Under the pieces are notes generated by a model. The model was not told where the DNA came from and did not search any database. It worked only from the letters and a program-made list of their open reading frames with translations. Source: JAPLJM01 sp963708515 (GTDB lineage: Bacteria; Desulfobacterota; Syntrophia; Syntrophales; Fen-1087). From it: DNA of 64,000 nucleotides. The translations under genes were made by a program, and so were the position numbers. The stretch's first letter is position 1. Each line of letters starts with the position of its first letter. The DNA lies in assembly GCA_963708515.1 (NCBI GenBank), contig CAVPSX010000015.1:1-64000 (forward strand), written 5' to 3'. Shown here piece after piece: positions 45,201 to 53,593 of the stretch.

Positions 45201-47783
45201 TCAGACGCTATCCTGCTGCCGGCCGAGCACCCGGTAAATCTTTATCTTTCCCGAATCGCTGTCCGCATGATGGTCGATCTCTTCGACTTGAAGGGCGGAT
45301 TCGCAGGCGTGGAGGGTTTTTTCGCTGATCAGGATGCCGTTGGGCCAGGGCTTGCACAATAACTGCAGCCTGAAGACATAATTGACAGAATCCCCGATCA
45401 CCGTATAGTCCATCTTTTTTTCGAAACCGATATTGCCTACGACCACTTCGCCCGTATGGATGCTGACCCCCATGGTCAGGGAGGCACCAAAGCGCCGTTC
45501 CAGGTATGCATTGACGCCTTCCATGCTTCTCTGCATGTCCAGCGCTGCCGCGACGGCGTTATCGACATCCGTCGCGCTGGAAACGGGTGCGCCGAAAAGC
45601 GCCAGGAAACCATCTCCCAGATACTTGTCCACGATCCCGTGATGCCTGAAGACAATCTCTCCCATGGCAGCGAAGAAGTAATTCAGGATAGCGACCGTCT
45701 TCTGGGGGCCGACCTTATGGGAAAGAACGGAGTAACCGCGGATATCGATGTTCAGCAGCGTGATGATCTTGAATTCGTCTATGACAGGTCTTTCTTCCGT
45801 ACCGAGCGTAATCTTGTCGATGACTTCCTTGGGCACGAACTTTTGAAACAGGTTGCGGATGCCCCGTTCCTTTTCGGCCATGGTCATCGTTTCGCCGTAG
45901 AGGCGCGCGTTTTCCATGGCAATGCTTACCGTTGTGGCGATGGACTGCAAAAGCTGCAGATCACCCTGCAGGAATTCTCCCTGGCGCTTGTTGAGCACTT
46001 CGATGACGCCGAGCACCTTTCCCTGGGAGACCAGCGGGACGCAGAGAACGGATCGGGTTTCAAAGCCCGTTATGCGGTCGAAATCCGGCTGGAAATACTG
46101 GGATTCTTTTACATTCCTGACAATCAGGGACTCTCCCCTTGCTGCGGAATAGCCCGCGATCCCTTTCCCGAGTTTGAACCGGCTTCCCTTCAGGGTATCG
46201 ACGTTCATACTGACATTGAAGGCCATTTTGAATTCCAGTTCGTTTCCGTCCAGCAGCAACAGCGATCCGGCCTCCACATCCATAACGACCTGTATCATGT
46301 CCATGGTATGTTTCAGGACCTTGTCCATGTCGAAAGTCGATGCGGCGAGGGCGCCGCCGATCTGTCTCAAGGTATCCAGTTCCCGGTTCCGCCTGGCGAA
46401 TGCGACGAGCAGTCTTTCCTTTTCGATGGCGCGAGACAGGCTGACCGCCATGGCTTCGATCACGGCGCTTCTGTCTTCCAGGGCGTCGGTCGGGATGTTG
46501 CACATCACCAGGACGCCCGTCACACGACCCTCCACTTTCAGAGGCGTCAGGAGCGCGTTGCGGGCTCCGTGATTTAGGAGGATCTCTTTTTCAACGGGAT
46601 GAATCAAAACGCCCGAGTCGCGGAGAATGAGAGATTCCTGCTGTTTCAACGCCTTGTCAAAAACGGTGCCGGCGCACACATACATCTGTCCCTTATTGAG
46701 GCTGCTCGGAATCGAGGCCTGGAAGTCGGCAACGGACAGGTTCTGCAGGTTTTCTTCGTCTGCGATCAATATGAGAGCCAGGTCAAAGGAGATCACCTCC
46801 CTGATTTCGTTCAGGATGGCGTGAAGCAGCTCGCTGCCGCGGAAACTTGAGTTGATGATCGAAGACAGGTTTTCCATGGCCTTGAGCTGGATGGATCGGT
46901 CCTCGCTTTCTTTTAGCAGGCGGAGGTTGTCAAAAGTGAAAGCGGCGTTGCTCAACAGGGGAACAAGAATGTCTACGTCCTCCTGCGTGAAGGGTTTTTC
47001 GGTCTTTCTTCTGGAAATGGTCAAGACGCCGATGACATCGTTGATGGTCTTCAATGGCATGCAGATGAACGATTTTGTCGCATATTGAGGCCGTGACAGG
47101 CGTCCGAAGCGCATATCCGTTTCAATATCATCAACCAGAAGCGGCGTCTTGTTGATGACGGCATGCTTCGCGATACTGTCAGCAAAACCGATGCGCATCC
47201 CCTTTGGGGCCATATCGCCGAGGCCGATGCTGGCCTCAATCACGAAGGTGTCCCGTTTCGGCTTTTCCAGGATCATGACGGACCCGATGTCCGCATCGGT
47301 CAGTCTCAAGGCCCGCTCGAGGGTGATGTAAAGAAGATCCTCCGTGTTGAATGTCATAAAGCAGAGATCGGACAGTTCTTTTAATGTGGAGATATCCGAT
47401 GTCTTTTTTTCCAGGTGCCGGAAGCTGTCCCTCAATTCATGCTCGAGAGTCTGAAAAGAATGGACGATACTCTTGAGTTCATCTTCCGGCGGAAGCGTCT
47501 GAGATGGTGAAAATTCATCGGCAATGGATTGCGAAAAGGTTTTCGAGACGTGGATGACTTCATCGAAGAGCTTGCGCAGTATGATCAAGCCCAAAAACGA
47601 AAAAAACAGCAGAACGATAAAGTAAAAGGGGATGTGCTGGTCGTTCAGGATGTCGTATTTTACGGCAAAGTACAGGAAGCCCGCAATAGGGGCGAGAAAG
47701 AATAATCCGAAGATAACTGAAAGTTTGTAATTCAGCCCCTGGCTTTCGACAGAGAGTCTGCTGAACCGCTTCCGGAGATTCAT
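45201..47783 (-). CDS. Membrane GAF-domain adenylate/guanylate cyclase
   Basis: The 860-residue protein has two membrane helices (about residues 20-42 and 50-70), a coiled linker, three GAF-like sensor domains (about 145-300, 310-450 and 470-630) and a C-terminal class III cyclase domain (about 670-850). The cyclase keeps both metal aspartates (LNIDIRGYSVLSH and VDKYLGDGFLALFGAP) and the late motif DYTVIGDSVNYVFRLQ. It probably makes cAMP in response to small ligands bound by the GAF domains. It is intact, unlike the soluble cyclase gene at the left end of the window. Confidence 0.9.
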   Translation of the reverse strand: MNLRKRFSRLSVESQGLNYKLSVIFGLFFLAPIAGFLYFAVKYDILNDQHIPFYFIVLLFFSFLGLIILRKLFDEVIHVSKTFSQSIADEFSPSQTLPPEDELKSIVHSFQTLEHELRDSFRHLEKKTSDISTLKELSDLCFMTFNTEDLLYITLERALRLTDADIGSVMILEKPKRDTFVIEASIGLGDMAPKGMRIGFADSIAKHAVINKTPLLVDDIETDMRFGRLSRPQYATKSFICMPLKTINDVIGVLTISRRKTEKPFTQEDVDILVPLLSNAAFTFDNLRLLKESEDRSIQLKAMENLSSIINSSFRGSELLHAILNEIREVISFDLALILIADEENLQNLSVADFQASIPSSLNKGQMYVCAGTVFDKALKQQESLILRDSGVLIHPVEKEILLNHGARNALLTPLKVEGRVTGVLVMCNIPTDALEDRSAVIEAMAVSLSRAIEKERLLVAFARRNRELDTLRQIGGALAASTFDMDKVLKHTMDMIQVVMDVEAGSLLLLDGNELEFKMAFNVSMNVDTLKGSRFKLGKGIAGYSAARGESLIVRNVKESQYFQPDFDRITGFETRSVLCVPLVSQGKVLGVIEVLNKRQGEFLQGDLQLLQSIATTVSIAMENARLYGETMTMAEKERGIRNLFQKFVPKEVIDKITLGTEERPVIDEFKIITLLNIDIRGYSVLSHKVGPQKTVAILNYFFAAMGEIVFRHHGIVDKYLGDGFLALFGAPVSSATDVDNAVAAALDMQRSMEGVNAYLERRFGASLTMGVSIHTGEVVVGNIGFEKKMDYTVIGDSVNYVFRLQLLCKPWPNGILISEKTLHACESALQVEEIDHHADSDSGKIKIYRVLGRQQDSV

Positions 47784-47856
47784 GACGGCTGTCCCCCCGA
47801 TATGATGAACTCGAAAAAAGTCCGATACCTGTCCGGACCTTATCGAGATGAAAGAT

Positions 47857-47876
47857 CAGAGACCTTTGAAAAATGA
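47857..47876. repeat. Short fragment resembling the MITE-like repeat left end
   Basis: TCAGAGACCTTTGAAAAATG matches the start of copy B (GTGAGACCTTTGAAAAATGG) over about 17 bases and then diverges. It lies between two divergent genes and may be the stump of a lost copy or a chance match. Confidence 0.35.
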
Positions 47877-48042
47877 GCAACGCCCCTACCTCAAACATAG
47901 ATGAATATCAGGACCCTGTCAACGTGATTCCGGGGGAAATGTGATTCCGGGGGAAAGAAGGGCGACGCAAGTTCATCATGCTCGTTCCCGGATTGCCCCT
48001 GCACATTTGACAACAGGCCCGGTATCGTTTATATTCGAACCC

Positions 48043-49656
48043 ATGAAGCTAAGACCTGTTCCGATTCTTGTGGGCGCCGCCCAGATTACGCAGCGAAATG
48101 ACGCGGACCCCGTCCTTGATCCGCTGGGCCTCATGATTCACGCAAGCCGCCGGGCCCTTGCCGACACCGGGGCGGACGGCCTGTCCGGCCTGATCGATAC
48201 GGTCTGCGTCGTCAACAGCTTTTCCTGCGATGATGAACAGTTGCCGGACAAACTCAGCCGCGCACTCGGGATCGTGCCCAGGGAGGCCATTTATGCGCTG
48301 ATCGGCGGCAATACGCCGCAGATGCTTGTGAATGAGTTTTCGCGGGACATCGCGGCGGGCCGGAAGCAGGCGGTTTTGATTGCCGGCGCCGAGGCCATCC
48401 ATGCGATGGTGAAGGCGGCAAGGGGAAAAGCAACGCTGGACTGGCCGGACAATATCACATGGCGACAGGTCCGGAATGCCGGAATGCCCGTTAATTTCGA
48501 CACGCTGCTGCGCATGGGGTGCGAGCATGAAGCAAAGAGGCGGCACAATGCCGGTGAAAAATATCCGGACCCCAACAACCGCGCCGAGGACGCCTTTGAC
48601 CTCTTTCTTCCCCAGCTCATGTATCCCTTCTTTGAAACGGCCCTGCGGGCGTTGTCCGGACGAACGCCGGAAGAACACCGCCGGTACATGGGGACCCGGT
48701 GCGAACACCTGGCCGGTATCGCCGCCCGGAATCCCCACGCCTGGAACCGGAAGGCGGCCACGGCCGACGAGATCACTTGCAGCACTGCGAAAAACCACTA
48801 TGTCGTCTATCCCTATACGGTCCGGATGGTGGCCAACATCAACGTGGATCAGGCAGCCGCCGTGATCATGACAAGCGTTGAGGCAGCAGAAAAGCTCGGC
48901 ATCGACCGCATGCGCCGGGTGTATCCGATGGGCGGCGCCGAATTCAGCAATATCTGGCATGTCAGTAGGCGGCCCTGCCTTTACGACTCGCCGGCGGTGA
49001 CGGAAGCGTCGCGGCTCGCCCTGGAGCAGGCCGGCCTTGCACTGAACGACATCGGTGTGTTCGATCTGTACAGTTGTTTTCCATCCGCGGTGGAAATCGC
49101 CCGCCGGGCCATCGGCATCCCCGAAGACGACAAACGGGACCTGAGCATCACGGGCGGGCTGGCCTATTTCGGCGGTCCGGGGAATAACTACACGCTGCAC
49201 GCCATTGCCTCGGTCGTGGAGCGCATCCGCCGGGATCGCTGCTTGAAGGCGATGGTCACGGCCAACGGCTGGTACAACTCGAAGCATGCCGTCGGCGTTT
49301 ACGGCGCCGAGGCGCCGCTGCATCCCTGGGAGGATCGGGATGACGCGCCGATCCAGCGGGCCATCGATGCCCAGGCCCTGCCCGAGCCTGTGGAGCAGGT
49401 TGAAGGAGAGGCGTCCTTGACGGTTGAGGCCTATATGCTGCGTTACGGGCGCGATGGACGGCCGCAGCGCGGGACGGTGATCGGACGCCTGCCCGACGGG
49501 CGACGCGCCCTGGCCGACATCGATGCAGGCCCGCAAAACCTCCTGAAAGCCGAGCGGATCGAACTGGTGGGCCGCACCTGCAAGGTCCGCTACGATCCCC
49601 TTGTCAAGCGCAACCAGGTCGCCTTCAGCGCGTCCATATATGACGGCCTTTCATGA
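48043..49656 (+). CDS. Thiolase-like protein (TLP1/SCP2 type)
   Basis: The 537-residue protein starts VPILVGAAQITQRN and has the thiolase-fold segments GGNTPQMLVNEFSRDIAAGRKQ (in two parts), VLIAGAEAIHAM and DIGVFDLYSCFPSAVEIA. Near the end are TGGLAYFGGPGNNYTLHAI and TANGWYNSKHAVGVY. An extra C-terminal beta domain follows from about residue 440, as in thiolase-like protein 1. The usual nucleophilic Cys of the N-terminal half is not seen where degradative thiolases have it, so acyl transfer by the standard route is doubtful. It may bind or process an acyl-CoA or sterol-like ligand. Start at 48043; a longer frame to 47941 is less likely. Confidence 0.85.
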   Translation: MKLRPVPILVGAAQITQRNDADPVLDPLGLMIHASRRALADTGADGLSGLIDTVCVVNSFSCDDEQLPDKLSRALGIVPREAIYALIGGNTPQMLVNEFSRDIAAGRKQAVLIAGAEAIHAMVKAARGKATLDWPDNITWRQVRNAGMPVNFDTLLRMGCEHEAKRRHNAGEKYPDPNNRAEDAFDLFLPQLMYPFFETALRALSGRTPEEHRRYMGTRCEHLAGIAARNPHAWNRKAATADEITCSTAKNHYVVYPYTVRMVANINVDQAAAVIMTSVEAAEKLGIDRMRRVYPMGGAEFSNIWHVSRRPCLYDSPAVTEASRLALEQAGLALNDIGVFDLYSCFPSAVEIARRAIGIPEDDKRDLSITGGLAYFGGPGNNYTLHAIASVVERIRRDRCLKAMVTANGWYNSKHAVGVYGAEAPLHPWEDRDDAPIQRAIDAQALPEPVEQVEGEASLTVEAYMLRYGRDGRPQRGTVIGRLPDGRRALADIDAGPQNLLKAERIELVGRTCKVRYDPLVKRNQVAFSASIYDGLS

Positions 49657-49772
49657 AGAATAACCCCGCCGCATCGATCTTTCCCTCTTCCAATAATTTC
49701 TTGCCGATTCGACAGCTTGTCTGCTATGAGGAAGCCGTTCCTCATAGGCTGTGATAGTATGGAGGCGAAGCA

Positions 49773-50216
49773 ATGCCCGCGCATTTAACCATTACGTTGC
49801 CGGCCAGGATGGATTCCCTGCACGCTTTTATGGAACAGGCGTCCGTCTGTGCCGAAAAGCAGGGTTTCAGCCCGGACAGGATCAGGGATATTGAGCTCGT
49901 GCTGGAGGAACTTTTCGTGAATATCATCAGTTATGCCTATCCGGAGGGGGAGGGGTTCATCGAGATGACCTGCCGCAGCGATGCCCGCGGCCGGCTTGTT
50001 TTTGAAATTGCGGACAGCGGCGTTTCCTTCAACATGCTTGCTTACGGCGATCCCGATACGACGGCGCGAATCGAAGAACGGCAGATCGGGGGGCTCGGCA
50101 TTTTCTTTGTCAAGAAACTCATGGACGAGGTGCATTACCGTCGGGAGGACGACCGGAATATCCTGACGATCGCCGCATCCAGAAACCGGAAAGAGGATCG
50201 AGATGGAGCGGAATAA
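49773..50216 (+). CDS. Anti-sigma-factor-type ATP-binding protein (RsbW-like)
   Basis: The 147-residue protein is a stand-alone HATPase_c_2 domain. It has the N-box IELVLEELFVNIISYAY, the G1 box FEIADSGVSFN and the G2 region QIGGLGIFFVKKLMDEVHY. Such proteins are serine kinases that bind a sigma factor or an anti-anti-sigma (STAS) protein in partner-switching circuits. No sigma or STAS gene is adjacent. It overlaps the next small gene by 14 bases, and that gene overlaps a nucleoside-transporter gene, so the three are translationally coupled. TGGAGG precedes the start. Confidence 0.88.
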   Translation: MPAHLTITLPARMDSLHAFMEQASVCAEKQGFSPDRIRDIELVLEELFVNIISYAYPEGEGFIEMTCRSDARGRLVFEIADSGVSFNMLAYGDPDTTARIEERQIGGLGIFFVKKLMDEVHYRREDDRNILTIAASRNRKEDRDGAE

Positions 50217-50487
50217 CAAAAGCAGGCAGGAGATCCTGTTCGAAATCAAGGCGGGCGCCCTCTTGCTGCAGCATAACATGTCCAGCCACCTGCTGGGCGA
50301 GGCCCTTTACGCGCAGATGGAGTACGATCGGCTGGTGGAGCAGTTCCATGACGGCCATCGCGAGTGGTGTTCGGAAGAGGATTACGAGACCGCAAAGCGC
50401 GATTTTGACGCCTTCATCAGGCTGCTGGATGTGGCCATCGAGCGGGTCCGTCGGGAACAGAGGGAGGGGGCTCCTGATAAATCATGA
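50203..50487 (+). CDS. Small helical protein of unknown function
   Basis: The 94-residue protein is charged and predicted all-helical, without signal or membrane segment. It has EILFEIKAGALLLQHNMSSH near the start and an acidic/basic tail (DVAIERVRREQREGAPDK). I do not recognise the family. It overlaps the RsbW-like gene by 14 bases and the transporter gene by four, so its synthesis is tied to both. A role as partner or adaptor of the ATP-binding protein is possible but is only a guess from position. The start follows AAGAGGATCGAG. Confidence 0.7.
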   Translation: MERNNKSRQEILFEIKAGALLLQHNMSSHLLGEALYAQMEYDRLVEQFHDGHREWCSEEDYETAKRDFDAFIRLLDVAIERVRREQREGAPDKS

Positions 50488-51726
50488 ACCCGCAGGGACT
50501 TTTAGGGTTGGCGGTGTTGACGGCCCTGGCCTGGCTCATCAGTGAAAACAGGCGCCGCATCCCGGTCAAGACGGTACTGATCGGTCTTGCCGTCCAGTTC
50601 GCGCTGGCCTTCCTGCTGCTCAAAATTCCCGTTTTCAGGGATTTTTTTCTGTTGCTCAATAAGGCCGTCATCATCCTGGAAAAGGCCACAACAGCGGGAA
50701 CGTCTTTTGTCTTCGGCTATCTTGGCGGCGGCGCGCCGCCCTTTGTGGAAACCTATCCCGGGGTCGAGCTTTATCTTTGCCTTCAGGGCCATGCCGCTGG
50801 TCCTGGTAATCAGCGCCCTGTCTTCCGTGCTGTTCTACTGGAAAATTCTGCCCCGGGTGGTCCGGGCCTTTTCCTGGCTGCTGCAGAAGACCCTGAACAT
50901 CGGCGGGGCTGTTGCGCTGGGGGCCTCTGCCAATGTCTTTCTCGGGATGGTCGAGGCGCCGCTTCTGATCCGCCCCTATTTGAAAAACATGACGCGCAGC
51001 GAGCTGTTCATCACGATGGCCTGCGGCATGGCCAACATTGCCGGGACGGTCATGGTCATCTATGCCGTCATTCTCAACCGCGTGATGCCGGACGCCATGG
51101 GGCACATCCTGATTGCATCCATCATCAGCACCCCGGCGGCGATCATCATTTCCCTGCTCATGATTCCGGAGACGGGAGAAGTCACCTCCGGCAGGATCGA
51201 GCCGCCGCAGGCGGCCTCCGGCACAATGGATGCCGTGGCAAAAGGAACTTCCGAGGGCATCGTCCTGCTCATCAACATTATTGCCATGCTTGTCGTGCTG
51301 CTGGCGCTCGTGGAACTGACCAACCAGATTTTGGCGATATTACCCGCCTGGGGAGGCCAGCCGGTTTCCCTCCAGCGGCTCCTGGGTTATCTGATGGCGC
51401 CGGTTGCATGGCTCATCGGCATTCCCTGGTCGGAGGCGCCGGCGGCGGGCGCGCTGCTGGGCACGAAGACAATCCTGAACGAATTTATCGCTTATGTCGA
51501 TCTTGCAGGTCTGCCCGATGCGGTCTTGAGCCCGAGGAGCCGCATGATCATGCTCTACGCCCTGTGCGGATTTGCCAATTTTGGCAGTCTGGGTATCATG
51601 ATCGGCGGGATGGGGGCCATGGCGCCGGAAAGGCGCGACGAGATCGTCGCCCTCGGCTTCAAATCCATCCTTGCCGGGACCATGGCGACCTGCATGACGG
51701 GGGCGATCATCGGCCTGTTTCTGTAA
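50484..51726 (+). CDS. nupC: Concentrative nucleoside transporter (NupC/CNT family), one +1 frameshift
   Basis: The protein imports nucleosides with protons or sodium. The first frame gives the N-terminal helices and FVFGYLGGGAPPFVETYPG. One base later the second frame continues SSFIFAFRAMPLVLVISALS and runs to the end with ALGASANVFLGMVEAPLLI, MACGMANIAGTVMVIY and ALCGFANFGSLGIMIGGMGA, all CNT hallmarks. The break lies in a GGGG run at 50757-50763; dropping one G restores a normal protein of 413 residues. It is the last gene of a coupled trio with an RsbW-like ATPase. Confidence 0.88.
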
Positions 51727-51841
51727 ATAAAGGTCTCCCTTTCATTTTGCTGCGGCGAGTGTTATAAGTCAACCATCCTGCACAAAGGGGCGGTGCCTTG
51801 ATGCGCGGGACAAATTTACGGATCATCAGGAGAATGTATCG

Positions 51842-53392
51842 ATGCAGGAAGACCAGGGCGAAAAAGGCGCGACAGGCGCGACAGACGCGACAGATATTCC
51901 ATTGCAGCAGCGTGAAGATCGTCAGCAACTCAGCAATGAACGGATCATAGAGCCGGTCAACGCCCTGCCCGAGACGACCATCGAGGCGCTACCCGAACGG
52001 TCCCGGGCGGCATGCGCCAGCGCGGGATGGACAAAACTGTTGCCGGTTCAGGCCCGGGCCATTCCCTATCTGATGGCCAAGCGCAACATCATGGTCCAGT
52101 CGCAAACGGGCAGCGGCAAGACGGGGGCTTTCCTGCTGCCGATCCTGGAGCGGATCGATATGGCGAAACGGGCCTGCCAGGCCTTGATCCTCGTTCCGAC
52201 CCGTGAACTGGCCCTCCAGGTTTCCCGCGAGGCGGAGCTTCTGGGCGGCGATTTCGGGATACGGACGGCCGTGGTGTACGGCGGCGTCAAATACGGCCCC
52301 CAGCTGGATGCATTCCGGGACGGGGCGCAGCTTGTCGTGGGGACGCCTGGGCGTATTCTCGACCACCTGCTCAAGGAGACACTCTCTCTGGAAGCCCTGC
52401 AGATCCTCGTGTTCGACGAAGCCGACCGCATGCTCTCCATGGGGTTCTATCCCGACATGAAGCGGGTCCAGCAGTTCCTGCCTTCCCGGCCGATCAGCGG
52501 CTACATGTTTTCCGCGACTTTTCCGGGCTACGTGCTGCGCCTGGCAGGGGACTTCCTGCGCAATCCGGAGTTTCTGAGCCTGAGCCGCGATCATGTCCAC
52601 GTCGTCGGGACGGATCACATCTACTATCTGGTGCCGGGAATGCAGCGGGAACGGTCGCTCATCCGGATCATTGAAATGGAAAACCCCGTTGCCGCGATCA
52701 TTTTCTGCAACACAAAATCGACGGTGCATTTCGTGACGGTGGTGCTCAAGCGTTTCGGCTACGACGCCGACGAGCTGAGTTCCGATCTCGCGCAGGGAGC
52801 ACGGGAACGGGTCATGGGGCGCGTGCGCAAGGGCGCCCTGCGGTTCCTCGTGGCGACCGATGTGGCGGCCCGCGGCATCGACATTCCCGACCTGTCTCAC
52901 GTGATCCAGTATGAACCCCCGGAAGATCTGGAGCTCTACATCCACCGGGCGGGGCGCACGGGGCGCGTGGGGGCCAGCGGCATGGCCATCTCCATTGTGG
53001 CCGGCATGGAACAGTTCAAGTTGAGAGAAATATCCCGCAGCTTCAATATCGCGCTTGAGCAGAAAACGCTTCCCACGGATGAAGATGTGGAAGCGATCGT
53101 TTCCCAGCGCGTGATTGCCTTGCTGGAAGCCGAACTGCGTTCCCGAGGCAGCCTGGAGCTCGAGCGCATGCAGCGGTTTATCCCGCTGGGCCGCAGCCTG
53201 ACCGAAGCGGAGGAGGACTCCCCGCTCATTGCCATGCTGCTGGACAACTACTACCAGCAGACCCTTCATGCCCCCCCGCAGCCTCTACCGGCGGACGCGC
53301 CGGTCGAAAAAGAGGCGTTTGAAGAAAAGAAAAAACCGCGCCCCCGGCGGCCGAGCGATCGGCGCAGGCAGCGCGGCTTCAAAACAGATTGA
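51842..53392 (+). CDS. DEAD-box RNA helicase
   Basis: The 516-residue ATP-dependent RNA helicase has the Q motif (LLPVQARAIPYLM), motif I QTGSGKT, Ia PTRELALQ, Ib TPGRI, II DEAD, III SAT, V ATDVAARGIDIP and VI HRAGRTGRVG. A variable C-terminal region ends in a basic tail (KKKPRPRRPSDRRRQRG) likely to bind RNA. The N-terminus holds a short GATGATDATD run from a 9-bp tandem DNA repeat. Likely roles are ribosome assembly or RNA decay. It is a single-gene unit followed by a MITE-like repeat. Confidence 0.95.
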   Translation: MQEDQGEKGATGATDATDIPLQQREDRQQLSNERIIEPVNALPETTIEALPERSRAACASAGWTKLLPVQARAIPYLMAKRNIMVQSQTGSGKTGAFLLPILERIDMAKRACQALILVPTRELALQVSREAELLGGDFGIRTAVVYGGVKYGPQLDAFRDGAQLVVGTPGRILDHLLKETLSLEALQILVFDEADRMLSMGFYPDMKRVQQFLPSRPISGYMFSATFPGYVLRLAGDFLRNPEFLSLSRDHVHVVGTDHIYYLVPGMQRERSLIRIIEMENPVAAIIFCNTKSTVHFVTVVLKRFGYDADELSSDLAQGARERVMGRVRKGALRFLVATDVAARGIDIPDLSHVIQYEPPEDLELYIHRAGRTGRVGASGMAISIVAGMEQFKLREISRSFNIALEQKTLPTDEDVEAIVSQRVIALLEAELRSRGSLELERMQRFIPLGRSLTEAEEDSPLIAMLLDNYYQQTLHAPPQPLPADAPVEKEAFEEKKKPRPRRPSDRRRQRGFKTD

Positions 53393-53414
53393 TCCCGCAA
53401 AGGCAGACACGAAG

Positions 53415-53580
53415 AGAGACCGGTGGAAAATGGCTTCGCCGCGTCTCAAAATCTTTTTCGCTGGAAATATGATAATGCTAATTTATGATTGGAATCAATA
53501 AATTAGTCTAATCTCTGGAAAGTCGAAAAATCTTTGATTCGCCGCATGCGAACCATTTTCCACAGGTTATGCAAAGCTCT
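53415..53580 (+). repeat. MITE-like repeat, copy D
   Basis: About 166 bp starting 23 bp after the helicase stop. The arms GGAAAATGGCTTCGCCGCGT and GCCGCATGCGAACCATTTTC are imperfect inverted repeats of about 45 bp. The centre contains TCAATAAATTAGTCTAATC. It sits between convergent genes and could serve as a terminator hairpin for both. Confidence 0.82.
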
Positions 53581-53593
53581 CCAGGCCTGTTTA

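Noticed and set aside
48049..49536. Open frame of 495 codons on the minus strand
   Set aside because: It lies entirely opposite the thiolase-like gene and results from its GC-rich codon use; no domain can be recognised.
51860..51900. Short tandem repeat (GCGACAGAC-like 9-mers) as a possible regulatory or CRISPR-like array
   Set aside because: It is an in-frame run of three to four units coding for Ala-Thr-Asp at the start of the helicase; far too short for an array and without spacers.
51989..53269. Open frame of 426 codons on the minus strand
   Set aside because: It is antisense to the DEAD-box helicase, which has all its motifs; the reverse frame has biased composition and no similarity.
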